This document shows positions 38,450-46,433 of a stretch of DNA of 64,000 nucleotides, piece after piece; position 1 is the first letter of the stretch; every line of letters starts with the position of its first letter. Source of the DNA: Shimazuella soli (GTDB taxonomy: Bacteria > Bacillota > Bacilli > Thermoactinomycetales > Thermoactinomycetaceae); the NCBI RefSeq assembly GCF_022511585.1, contig NZ_JAKWBN010000005.1, forward strand, positions 1 through 64,000, given 5' to 3'. The translations under genes and the position numbers were made by a program. A model generated the notes under the pieces. The model was not told where the DNA came from. It was given only the letters and a program-made list of their open reading frames with translations, and ran no database searches.

Positions 38450-38935
38450 GTGAAGGAACGTAGGCATGCTATACTTTCGTTCTCTGTATTTCTATCAATT
38501 TGCTTCTCGGTGGCATTAATTGGAGCCTTGATGACAGAAATAGGAGAAAATAGTTGGTTTACCGGGCTTCAAAAACCAACTTTTCAGCCGCCAAATTGGA
38601 TATTTGGACCTGTATGGACAGTACTATATATTTTGATTGCAATTTCAGGGTGGCTCGTTTATATACAGGAGAGGACTCCGATTCGTAAATTTGTGCTGCA
38701 AGTTTATGCTGCACAGTTGATTTTAAATCTACTGTGGACGTTTTTGTTCTTTGGTTTGCATTCTCTGATACTATCATTGGTAGATATCTTTATATTAGTA
38801 TTTACTATATTTTATTACATTGTCATTTCTAGAAATCTATCAAAATGGGCAGCCTTGTTATTTGTTCCATATGCAATTTGGGTTACGTTTGCTGCTCTGC
38901 TTAATTTATCATTATGGATGTTAAATCCAGTTTAA
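38450..38935 (+). CDS. tspO: TspO/MBR family membrane protein
   Basis: About 161 residues with five membrane helices. The family motifs W-F-x-x-L-x-KP-x-x-x-PP (WFTGLQKPTFQPPNWIFGPVWTVLY) and the AAQLILNLLWTFLFFGLHS block are intact. Members bind porphyrins and related ligands. GTG 38450 has GGGGGAG close upstream, and a GTG at 38444 is also in frame. It follows the epimerase gene by 14 bases, probably in one operon. Confidence 0.9.
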   Translation: MKERRHAILSFSVFLSICFSVALIGALMTEIGENSWFTGLQKPTFQPPNWIFGPVWTVLYILIAISGWLVYIQERTPIRKFVLQVYAAQLILNLLWTFLFFGLHSLILSLVDIFILVFTIFYYIVISRNLSKWAALLFVPYAIWVTFAALLNLSLWMLNPV

Positions 38936-39286
38936 TAGGAGAAGCAAAGATGAATAAAAAAATATCGTTACTGATTGGCGAAAATTAAGATTTTGGCAAA
39001 TGTCCTCCGAGCAAGAAAAGAGGGCTATTTTTTTGCTTGATGGAAGATCAGCAAATGATTATTGTCGAAATAAAACGTGATTTGTCAAGCCCTAATGTCC
39101 GAAAAATATGAAAAAGTGTTGAAATTGGGGTTTGTTCTGTAATAATATAGAGAAAAGACGCACATTTAGTTCTATTTATGTTTAAGATAAGAAGCAGGAA
39201 AGACAAAATTTGCTGAATGATGTTCGACGAGATTTGGTGAATTTGACCAAATCTTTTTTCGCTCAGGATTTGAAGGAGGCATTCCG
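38936..39286 (+). promoter_or_regulatory. Promoter and leader of the secretion locus
   Basis: 350 bases without a sizeable gene. TTGAAA (39119-39124) and TAATAT (39143-39148), 18 bases apart, are a plausible promoter. The resulting leader of about 130 bases ends in the terminator hairpin described next. An 11-codon frame with an SD begins at 38951 and is probably noise or a remnant. Confidence 0.5.
39230..39259 (+). terminator. Intrinsic terminator inside the leader (possible attenuator)
   Basis: AGATTTGGT / ACCAAATCT, nine perfect pairs with a seven-base loop, then TTTTT. It ends 28 bases before the ATG of the surface protein, downstream of the putative promoter. Confidence 0.75.
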
Positions 39287-40123
39287 ATGCAAAAGGATCC
39301 AAAACGAGTATTGGAATCTTTACGTATTGAAGAAGAAGATCCGCTCTTACATCACCGCCCTAGGAAGTTTCGCAAGCGAAAAAACGAGTTGAGTCAAGTA
39401 TCCAATACAGCAGTTCTTTCTCTTTGCTTGGTAACAGGATTGTCTTCTGGTGTAGGTAGTGCATTTGCAAATTCGTTGGATGGGAATCCTCAAAATAAAG
39501 CACCTTTGGACGAACCGCCTTCCAAAGTAGAACAAAACGAAAATGTTGAACTACCGCAGATGAAAGTACCACAGACGAAATCTAGTGAGATTACACCAAA
39601 TAATCCGCCATTAGATGAGCCTGCGTCCAAAGTTACAGAGCAACAACCCAATATCAATGAAAACAAACATAAACATATAGAAAAGGGTAATAGCCAGACT
39701 TCAGAGCAGCAGAAGAAAGAAACAGCTGAATCCAAACAAAATAAAGAACAAATCAAACCTAAAGAAAGCCAAACGAAACAACAAAAAGTGCAAGAGAAAA
39801 CACCAAAAAATGAACAATCGACAAAACATGCCGAAAAAGAGAAGCCTGCACCATCTCATTCCTCCACAGAACAGAAGCCAAAAGCCAAAGAAAAATCAGT
39901 TACACCGCAAGTAGGTTCGACTCATGACTCTAATGAAGCAGAGGAAGATGGTAGTACGAAAGTAAACAAAACAAAACAGTCAGATGTTCTGCTTCCCCAA
40001 ACTGAAGAAGGTGGCCAGTTACCTCAAACTGCGGGAAATGATTTAAATCAAGCGGCATTAGGTGCAGGTGTTGCATTAGCGGGGGCTTTTTTACTTCGAC
40101 GTAAACGTGAAAAACCAGAATGA
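39287..40123 (+). CDS. LPXTG-type cell-wall anchored surface protein
   Basis: 278 residues. An unusually long basic N-terminus (HHRPRKFRKRKNELSQ) precedes a hydrophobic export signal at about 42-62. The body is low complexity, rich in Lys, Glu, Gln, Pro and Ser, with a duplicated block (APLDEPPSKVEQ, PPLDEPASKVTEQ). A sorting signal closes the protein: LPQTA at 245-249, then a hydrophobic helix and an RRKREKPE tail. A second motif LPQTE sits at 236-240. The body looks like a wall-spanning stalk without a folded domain. GAAGGAGG lies seven bases before the ATG. It overlaps the sortase gene by four bases. Confidence 0.88.
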   Translation: MQKDPKRVLESLRIEEEDPLLHHRPRKFRKRKNELSQVSNTAVLSLCLVTGLSSGVGSAFANSLDGNPQNKAPLDEPPSKVEQNENVELPQMKVPQTKSSEITPNNPPLDEPASKVTEQQPNINENKHKHIEKGNSQTSEQQKKETAESKQNKEQIKPKESQTKQQKVQEKTPKNEQSTKHAEKEKPAPSHSSTEQKPKAKEKSVTPQVGSTHDSNEAEEDGSTKVNKTKQSDVLLPQTEEGGQLPQTAGNDLNQAALGAGVALAGAFLLRRKREKPE

Positions 40124-40716
40124 AATGGGACCGTATTATCGCTCTATTTATCGTTACAGCAGGAGTAGCATATGGAAGCTACTCACTTATCCTATACTTC
40201 CAAAAATTACAAAATAACGAAACGGTTATTTCGACTGCTGAGGTTGTGAAACAAGAAGAAAATGCCAAATTGCCGATAGGTAGAAAATTGCCAATTATTG
40301 TGCCGAAAGATCAACGACCTAAAACAGGACAACATTTTGCAGATTTGATTATCCCTCGTTTAAAAGTGAAAATTCCTGTGATCGAGGGAACAGACGAAGA
40401 TGAGCTAAGTGTGGGTGCAGGGCATTACGCAGGTAGTGTTCTACCAGGTGAAGGGGACAATTGTGTAATTGCAGGTCATCGCGATACCGTTTTTCGTCGG
40501 ATGGGAAAATTAAAAAAAGGAGATCTTCTCCAAGTATCTTCCAATCAAGGGGTATTCACTTATCGGATAAGAAAAATGTGGATTACTAATCCTGATGATC
40601 GTACTGTTATTGTCCCGCGTGGTGAACCGATATTGACATTAGCAACATGTTATCCATTTATTTTTATTGGACCTGCTCCCAAACGTTACATAATTGAAGC
40701 TACACTAGTGAAGTAA
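40120..40716 (+). CDS. srtD: Class D sortase
   Basis: 198 residues. An N-terminal membrane helix (6-28) is followed by the sortase barrel. The catalytic histidine is H120 in VIAGHRDTVFRRMGKLKKGD, the cysteine C177 in ILTLATCYPF and the arginine R189 in PAPKRYIIEA. Motif wording fits class D, whose substrates end in LPxTA-like signals, matching the neighbouring LPQTA protein. ATGA overlap with that gene indicates coupled expression. It is the first enzyme of the secretion locus. Confidence 0.92.
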   Translation: MKWDRIIALFIVTAGVAYGSYSLILYFQKLQNNETVISTAEVVKQEENAKLPIGRKLPIIVPKDQRPKTGQHFADLIIPRLKVKIPVIEGTDEDELSVGAGHYAGSVLPGEGDNCVIAGHRDTVFRRMGKLKKGDLLQVSSNQGVFTYRIRKMWITNPDDRTVIVPRGEPILTLATCYPFIFIGPAPKRYIIEATLVK

Positions 40717-40737
40717 ATTTAGAGGAGATTTTCATCC

Positions 40738-41622
40738 ATGAATCGTTTAAGCAAACAAAGGATGACTAGGTTTTTATTCTGGGGGTTGCTAATCTATACT
40801 GCTTTAAGTTCTACAATTGCATGGTCCATACAATTTGGATTGATACCTGTAGAACCAAGAAAAGTTCAAGCAACAGATGAACAAAAAATTCAAACTACCG
40901 ATACACGAGAACTAGCCTTTGCAGAGCAGTTTACAAAAGAGTATTTTTTCTGGACACAGGGAAAAGAAGACAGTAGAAAACAAAGGCTACAGCCGTTTTT
41001 AATCAGTAATTTAGATGTACAAGCTGGGCTGGATATGACTGCTGCGAAATATAACTCATATGCCCAGAATATAAATGCATGGCAAGCAAAAGATCGTGGA
41101 GATGGAGTAAAAGAAGTAACCGTTTATGCAGAAACGATTTTAACAAGTTTATCCAATCCATCAGATCAAAAAAGGGTCGATCGATATTTGGTTGTTCCGA
41201 TCAAACAAGCTGGTGATTCTTTTCGAGTGGTAGATCTGCCTTACTTGATCCCGCCGCCAGTTGCTAGTGATATTGCAATAGATGAACCGAAATCAGAAGG
41301 AAGCCCTGTTTCTGGAGAAATTGCAAATCAAGCGGAAACTTTCATGCAAACATTTTGGAAAGTATATACGAATGGAGAACCACAAGAAATAGCTTATTAT
41401 TTTAAAAATAAGCAAGCATCCGCTGGTTTAACCTCCATTGAAAGTTTTGTGAGTATGGATAATTTGAATGTCACACAAGTAGATGATCAATATGTGGTCA
41501 ATTGCAATGTAACCCTAAAAGATGTACAGACAGGGGTACAACTTGTGAATCACTATGTTTTTACTCTGGTCAATGAGAGTGACCGTTGGTATGTGATATC
41601 AATGAAACAAGGAGAGATATAG
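40738..41622 (+). CDS. tcpC: Conjugal transfer protein TcpC-like (VirB8 analogue)
   Basis: 294 residues. One membrane helix at about 12-32 is followed by an extracellular part with two repeated NTF2-like domains. The first ends in VDRYLVVPIKQAGDSFRVVDLPYLIPPP, the second in NHYVFTLVNESDRWYVISMKQG. Two tandem domains after one anchor are the TcpC/ConC arrangement of Clostridium pCW3 and ICEBs1, where the protein forms part of the export channel. GAGGAG lies 11-12 bases before the ATG. It follows the sortase by 21 bases. Confidence 0.85.
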   Translation: MNRLSKQRMTRFLFWGLLIYTALSSTIAWSIQFGLIPVEPRKVQATDEQKIQTTDTRELAFAEQFTKEYFFWTQGKEDSRKQRLQPFLISNLDVQAGLDMTAAKYNSYAQNINAWQAKDRGDGVKEVTVYAETILTSLSNPSDQKRVDRYLVVPIKQAGDSFRVVDLPYLIPPPVASDIAIDEPKSEGSPVSGEIANQAETFMQTFWKVYTNGEPQEIAYYFKNKQASAGLTSIESFVSMDNLNVTQVDDQYVVNCNVTLKDVQTGVQLVNHYVFTLVNESDRWYVISMKQGEI

Positions 41623-41623
41623 A

Positions 41624-41893
41624 ATGTTTGATATGAGTACCATTCTGACGTTTTTGGCTGCGGATGGACCAGGTAAAAAATTGGAAGAATCAATGGGCAG
41701 TGAAATTGGCGCAATCTTTATGCTCATCATTATTTTTGTAAGTGTGACCTTATTTTGGAAACGGGCATTTACAGCATTTTTAGGTTTTGTTCTCTTTGCA
41801 ATGTTGGTTAGTGTGTTTGTGTTTAAACCGGAATTTGTGCAGCAAATGGGACAGAATGGATTCCAATGGTTATTTGAGGCTTATTTAAAATGA
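41624..41893 (+). CDS. Small membrane protein, TcpD-like
   Basis: 89 residues with two membrane helices (about 28-45 and 50-68) and an N-terminal KKLEESMGSEIGAIF segment. Size and position between TcpC and TcpE match TcpD of the Gram-positive transfer systems. Sequence identity alone is weak. AAGGAGAG precedes the ATG, and the next gene overlaps by four bases. Confidence 0.7.
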   Translation: MFDMSTILTFLAADGPGKKLEESMGSEIGAIFMLIIIFVSVTLFWKRAFTAFLGFVLFAMLVSVFVFKPEFVQQMGQNGFQWLFEAYLK

Positions 41894-42291
41894 AACAAAT
41901 TAGGATTTACAACCAAGTATTTCGCATCGAAAAAACGGTTTACTCGATTCAGGGGATTCCTTTACCAATCCCTGTCTCTTATAGACAATTAGGGTTTTTT
42001 ATAGGTGCATTGTTTATCATGCTTTTATTAAATACGTTGCCAATGATGAGTTGGTTTGGAAACTATTATCTAGTGAAATTTATAGGAATACCTATTTTGG
42101 TTTCGTGGTTTTTTACTCGTAAAACATTGGATGGAAAAGCACCTCATCGTTTTTTATTTCGTTACTTTGAACATCTCCTTTCTTGTAATCATTTTGCCCG
42201 CTATCAAAAATTAAAAAAGACAACTAACGAAAAGTATCAATATGAAGGTGAAGTTGCTTTTCGTTTCAACAGTGGAGGTGACAATATTTGA
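41890..42291 (+). CDS. tcpE: TcpE family membrane protein
   Basis: 133 residues with two adjacent membrane helices (about 33-50 and 56-76) between hydrophilic ends. The start IRIYNQVFRIEKTVYSIQGI and the later TRKTLDGKAPHRFLFRYFEHLL are typical TcpE family sequence. It is an integral component that probably positions the VirB4-type ATPase at the membrane (VirB3-like role). It overlaps both neighbours by four bases. Confidence 0.85.
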   Translation: MKQIRIYNQVFRIEKTVYSIQGIPLPIPVSYRQLGFFIGALFIMLLLNTLPMMSWFGNYYLVKFIGIPILVSWFFTRKTLDGKAPHRFLFRYFEHLLSCNHFARYQKLKKTTNEKYQYEGEVAFRFNSGGDNI

Positions 42292-44768
42292 GCACCTTTC
42301 CTTTCCCGCTTAAATATTTTGAAAAAAATATTGTATTTGCCCAAGATGGAACTGTTACAGCCTATTATGAACTTGCAGGCTATACCTATGATTACCTCAC
42401 AGTTGATGACAAGCTTAGCCTCCATGGGAAATTGGAGGCTTTTTATTGGAACATGAACGCGGATATTCACACCTTGATGATTCCTGTTTCGGAAGATCTG
42501 GAAGAAAAAAAATTGTTTATGAAACAATCTTTGGTTTCAGAATTGCTACAGCCTGGTGAAGATCATATCCAAGCAAGTTTAAAACACTTGAAGGAAAAGG
42601 AACTAAACCAGTACCGTTTTTTTATTGGTATTAAGCTTAAAGAAACTCAAGTGTCCGGTCTATCTTTCTTTCGGGAAATGTCTTATGCGTGGAGAGATTT
42701 CAAAAGATATTTGTTAAATAGTTCAGGTACAGATTTCCCAGAGATTCTTGAAGAAGAACTGCTTGCCTATCAGATTCAGGAAGAGACTATTTTTTCTCGA
42801 CTGAATGGGTTTTTATCAGTAAAACGATTAAAAACAAGTGAGTTGGAATGGCTTATTCGCAGAGGTTTTTACCGAGGTATTGGTGACCCCCCAGGTAGAT
42901 ATCAATGGAAACCAAAAGCAGTATCAGTAGAAGTTAAAGGAAAGAAAGCAATTCGCCCAACCCGAGATATTTTAACTTTAACAGAAGGACGATTCGATGC
43001 ATCTGGAGGGCGCCAGTTAGTTGTTGAGCAATTCGTATCAGGAAAACCACGACTTGGTTATATGGCTTTTTTAACTATTTCTCACATTCCAGACAAAGCC
43101 CCAGTACCAGGTACAGAATGGCTTTATTCCTTGGTGAAACTCCCATTTCCGGTGGAAGCATCTGTGCGAACAGAAACGATTGAATACAGAAAGGCACTTT
43201 CCCAAGTGCAAAATAAGAAGAAAGAATTAAAAGCAGAAGACGAACATGCTGCGGAAAGTGGTGAAGATACATCCTTTCATATTTTAAATAGTAGACAAGA
43301 AGCACTGGAGTTAGAAAATAATTTAAGAGTAGACAAGTTTCCCCTACTACAAACGTCTATTGTCCTCTGTGTGTCTGCTAGAAGTAAAGATGAACTACAA
43401 CTGAGAATACAACTGATCAAAGATTTATATAGTGAAATGATGGTGCAAATAGAGATTCCTTATGGGGACCAGTGGCGAGGTTTTAATGAATTTTTGCCTG
43501 GCAGTAAACGTTACATTACTGATTATGTTCACCACATGGATCCAACGGCATCTGCTGCTGGAATGCTGGGTGCAGTTAGACAACTAGGTGATGGACAAGG
43601 ATTTTTTATTGGAATGTCCAAAAATCTGCCAGTGTTTTTTGAACATGATCGTGGACCAAAAGATAAGAAATTGAGTACTACTGCATCTGCTGCCTTTATT
43701 GGATCACTAGGTGCTGGTAAATCATTAGGCGCAAACCTTCTTGCATATCAAGCTTTATTAAAAGGATCGAAAGTGTTGATCTTCGACCCAAAAGATGAAA
43801 GAGGACACTGGCCGCAGATGCTGCCTGAGCTCGCTCCTATAACAAATACGATTACCTTGCGTTCAGGAATAGCAGATCGTGGAAAATTAGATCCACTCAT
43901 GGGTGCTAAGTCACAACAAGAGAAATTTGCAGCAGCTGAAACAGCGAAGAGAATATTACAGTTTTTAGCCAGAGCAGCAGATGGCACTTATGAAGCTATT
44001 GTACTTGGAAAAGTGGTGGATCAAGTAATAAAAGCTGAAAAACCTTCTATGACAATGGTTATAGAAGTATTGATGGAAGGTGTCCAAAAGTTACCAGAAA
44101 AAAGACAGGATAGTTTAGAAGAAATGATCGATGTTTTAAGCTACTTGGCAACTTCGGGACAAGGCCAACTCCTCTTCGGTGATGGAACGCAAGAAGCGAT
44201 TGATTTATCGAAGCCACTTACTATTTTGCAAATTGAAGATCTACAGCTTCCAGAAGAAAGCCAGACTGATTTTGGTCGGATGGGTATAGCGTTATTAATG
44301 GCAATTTCTGATTTTTCTCGTCGCTTTTCCAATCAGTCTTCTGACCAATTTAAGATGGTTGTATTCGATGAGTCATGGCGCTTAGCTAAAGTTCGCGAAG
44401 GCCGTGCGATATTAGAAGAACTAGTAAGAACTGGACGAAGTAAAAACTCTGCAATTTATCTCATCAGTCAGAATGCGAAAGATATGTTAGGGGAAGAGAT
44501 CAGATCTAATCTAGGATGCCGTTTTGTCTTTCGTTGTCGTGACAACAAAGAAGCGGAAGCAGCTTGCCATATATTAGGAATAGAAGTGAATGAAACTAAC
44601 ATTGAAAAAGTAAGAAATCTGCCAACGGGTACATGTCTCATGTCTGATCTTGAAAAACGAGTAAATGAGCTAGAAATCTGCATTATGGAGGACAGACTTT
44701 TAGAAGCATTTGATACAAGACCAGGATCAAAAAAATTACATATCGAGACAAAGACCATGAAAGTTTAG
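42288..44768 (+). CDS. VirB4/TcpF-type secretion ATPase
   Basis: 826 residues. The N-terminal 450 residues are the VirB4-specific domain, with a coiled-coil-prone charged stretch around 300-345. The ATPase domain has Walker A GSLGAGKS (472-479, lysine 478), then VLIFDPKDERG and, near 693, Walker B MVVFDESWRLA. The RTGRSKNSAIYLISQNA segment after it is the family hallmark. VirB4 proteins energise type IV secretion and are also found in TcpF/ConE. Start is TTG at 42288 after GGAGGTGACAATA, overlapping tcpE by four bases. Confidence 0.93.
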   Translation: MSTFPFPLKYFEKNIVFAQDGTVTAYYELAGYTYDYLTVDDKLSLHGKLEAFYWNMNADIHTLMIPVSEDLEEKKLFMKQSLVSELLQPGEDHIQASLKHLKEKELNQYRFFIGIKLKETQVSGLSFFREMSYAWRDFKRYLLNSSGTDFPEILEEELLAYQIQEETIFSRLNGFLSVKRLKTSELEWLIRRGFYRGIGDPPGRYQWKPKAVSVEVKGKKAIRPTRDILTLTEGRFDASGGRQLVVEQFVSGKPRLGYMAFLTISHIPDKAPVPGTEWLYSLVKLPFPVEASVRTETIEYRKALSQVQNKKKELKAEDEHAAESGEDTSFHILNSRQEALELENNLRVDKFPLLQTSIVLCVSARSKDELQLRIQLIKDLYSEMMVQIEIPYGDQWRGFNEFLPGSKRYITDYVHHMDPTASAAGMLGAVRQLGDGQGFFIGMSKNLPVFFEHDRGPKDKKLSTTASAAFIGSLGAGKSLGANLLAYQALLKGSKVLIFDPKDERGHWPQMLPELAPITNTITLRSGIADRGKLDPLMGAKSQQEKFAAAETAKRILQFLARAADGTYEAIVLGKVVDQVIKAEKPSMTMVIEVLMEGVQKLPEKRQDSLEEMIDVLSYLATSGQGQLLFGDGTQEAIDLSKPLTILQIEDLQLPEESQTDFGRMGIALLMAISDFSRRFSNQSSDQFKMVVFDESWRLAKVREGRAILEELVRTGRSKNSAIYLISQNAKDMLGEEIRSNLGCRFVFRCRDNKEAEAACHILGIEVNETNIEKVRNLPTGTCLMSDLEKRVNELEICIMEDRLLEAFDTRPGSKKLHIETKTMKV

Positions 44769-44886
44769 AATCATCGACTTTGATTATCGTTATACATGAA
44801 AATTTCTACCCTCTAGTGAAACGATATCTATGTGAACGGTATGATTCAAAGTCAATAAATATCCAACCTAGAGGTGGAGAGATCTC

Positions 44887-46422
44887 ATGAAAAAGTATAG
44901 CAAATGGTTGGCTGTTGGAATATTGGTGTGTTACCTGTGGACATCGATGCTGGGGGAGGCTAGTGCTGAACCGCAGACTCTACCTAATCAAACAGGGTAC
45001 AATTTTATGTTTGATTCGTTAGTTCATTTTCCAGAGGAAAGGATAAAAGCCGCCAAACTAAAAGGATATGATGTCAAATATGCAAAGTACAAACCGAGCA
45101 GGTATTATTTAGAGATTCAATTTCCAAATGATAACTCTTGGGATTTAGGAGGTAATCTTTCTGAATCGGGATATGCTTTAGCTCACTCATTCCTTGTAAA
45201 TTCTGTTTGGCAGATGATATTAATTTGGGATTTTTTAGTGATTTCAGGGGTTGAGAACGGTTTTTCACTAGATATCGTCGATATATTTGCTGATAAGATC
45301 GATGCTATTATCCAGAAGTTTGTGGGCTTTAATGGTCATGTTGTTGGAAATACCGGTATATGGGGCAACTTTTTAACCTTTATGATTTTATTAGCAGGTG
45401 CTTGGATTGCATATAAAGGACTATATAAGCGAGATACATCAAGTGCTTGGACCGGTATAATTGGAACTATTTTTATTTTAATGGTCTCTTTGACCTTTTT
45501 TAACAACTCTAGTGGTATCATGAAATATTTGAATGGAATCAGTAGTGGAATTAGTCAAGAGATTATGGGTGTTGGACTACAAGCGGATATGGTAAGTACA
45601 AATCAAACGAATGAAGACTCTACTGAAGATAAAGAAGCTGCTAGAAAACACCAAAAACAATCAACTGCTAATTCAAACCAATATTCCTCACAAGTCTCTT
45701 CTTTTGTAGTAGCTGATAAGCTATATGATATGTTGATTTACCAACCTTATCTTATGCTGCAGTATGGGAAAACTTCTGGTGATCCAGAACTGAAACCAGA
45801 ACGTATTGGGCGTATTTTAAATAATAAGCCCGGAAGCCAAGCGCGGATAGAAGCTGTCACAGAAGAGCGCTTAGGAAATCCTGCTCTAGGGTATGAACCA
45901 AATGTAATGGTAACGAGTTTGGGTGTATTCCAACGCTTAACACTGCTTGGACTGCTGGCTGTATCCCATCTGATATTAGGAGCAGTATTCCTATTTGTTG
46001 CTGGAGCTATTTTGGTATATCAATTTATCTTTGTCATCTTTGCACTCTTTGCTCCTTTTGCATTTTTGATGGCTCTCTATCCAGCATGGTCAGGACTAGC
46101 GATGGATTGGAGTAAAAAATTCATTGGCTATCAAATTCTGAAAATTGTTTTGGGTGTATTGCTGAGTATGATCTTAACTTTGTCACAGATTCTATATAAT
46201 TTAACTCCTCCTCAACAATTTGGTTATGCTTGGACAATTATTATGCAGCTTATATTGACTGTAGGTATTATTTGGAAACGAAATGAACTTATCAGCATCG
46301 TGAATGGATCACTTGGTAAATTTACACAGTATACCGATAATTCTAGTGATTTAAGGAAACAGTTTAAAAAATATTTACAGACAGCGACGACAAGGATTGA
46401 AAAGATTAGATTTCCAAGATAG
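44887..46422 (+). CDS. Polytopic VirB6-like membrane protein (CD3337/EF1877 type)
   Basis: 511 residues. A signal-like first helix (7-27) ends before ASAEPQ. Further helices lie at about 105-120, 157-175, 190-207, 352-385 (two), 385-405, 418-440 and 448-465. Between 230 and 340 is a hydrophilic, Gln/Asn/Ser-rich loop. This pattern is that of TcpH, ConG and the CD3337/EF1877 mobilome membrane proteins, the channel component that contacts VirB4. GAGGTGGAGAG precedes the ATG. It follows the VirB4 gene after a 118-base gap with no obvious terminator. Confidence 0.85.
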   Translation: MKKYSKWLAVGILVCYLWTSMLGEASAEPQTLPNQTGYNFMFDSLVHFPEERIKAAKLKGYDVKYAKYKPSRYYLEIQFPNDNSWDLGGNLSESGYALAHSFLVNSVWQMILIWDFLVISGVENGFSLDIVDIFADKIDAIIQKFVGFNGHVVGNTGIWGNFLTFMILLAGAWIAYKGLYKRDTSSAWTGIIGTIFILMVSLTFFNNSSGIMKYLNGISSGISQEIMGVGLQADMVSTNQTNEDSTEDKEAARKHQKQSTANSNQYSSQVSSFVVADKLYDMLIYQPYLMLQYGKTSGDPELKPERIGRILNNKPGSQARIEAVTEERLGNPALGYEPNVMVTSLGVFQRLTLLGLLAVSHLILGAVFLFVAGAILVYQFIFVIFALFAPFAFLMALYPAWSGLAMDWSKKFIGYQILKIVLGVLLSMILTLSQILYNLTPPQQFGYAWTIIMQLILTVGIIWKRNELISIVNGSLGKFTQYTDNSSDLRKQFKKYLQTATTRIEKIRFPR

Positions 46423-46433
46423 GTGGGAGAAAT

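Noticed and set aside
38951-38986. 11-codon frame with an SD after tspO
   Set aside because: Too short to support without conservation data.
44769-44886. Inverted pair GACTTTGA / TCAAAGTC in the gap before the VirB6-like gene
   Set aside because: The loop is about 60 bases and no oriT-like or terminator features accompany it.
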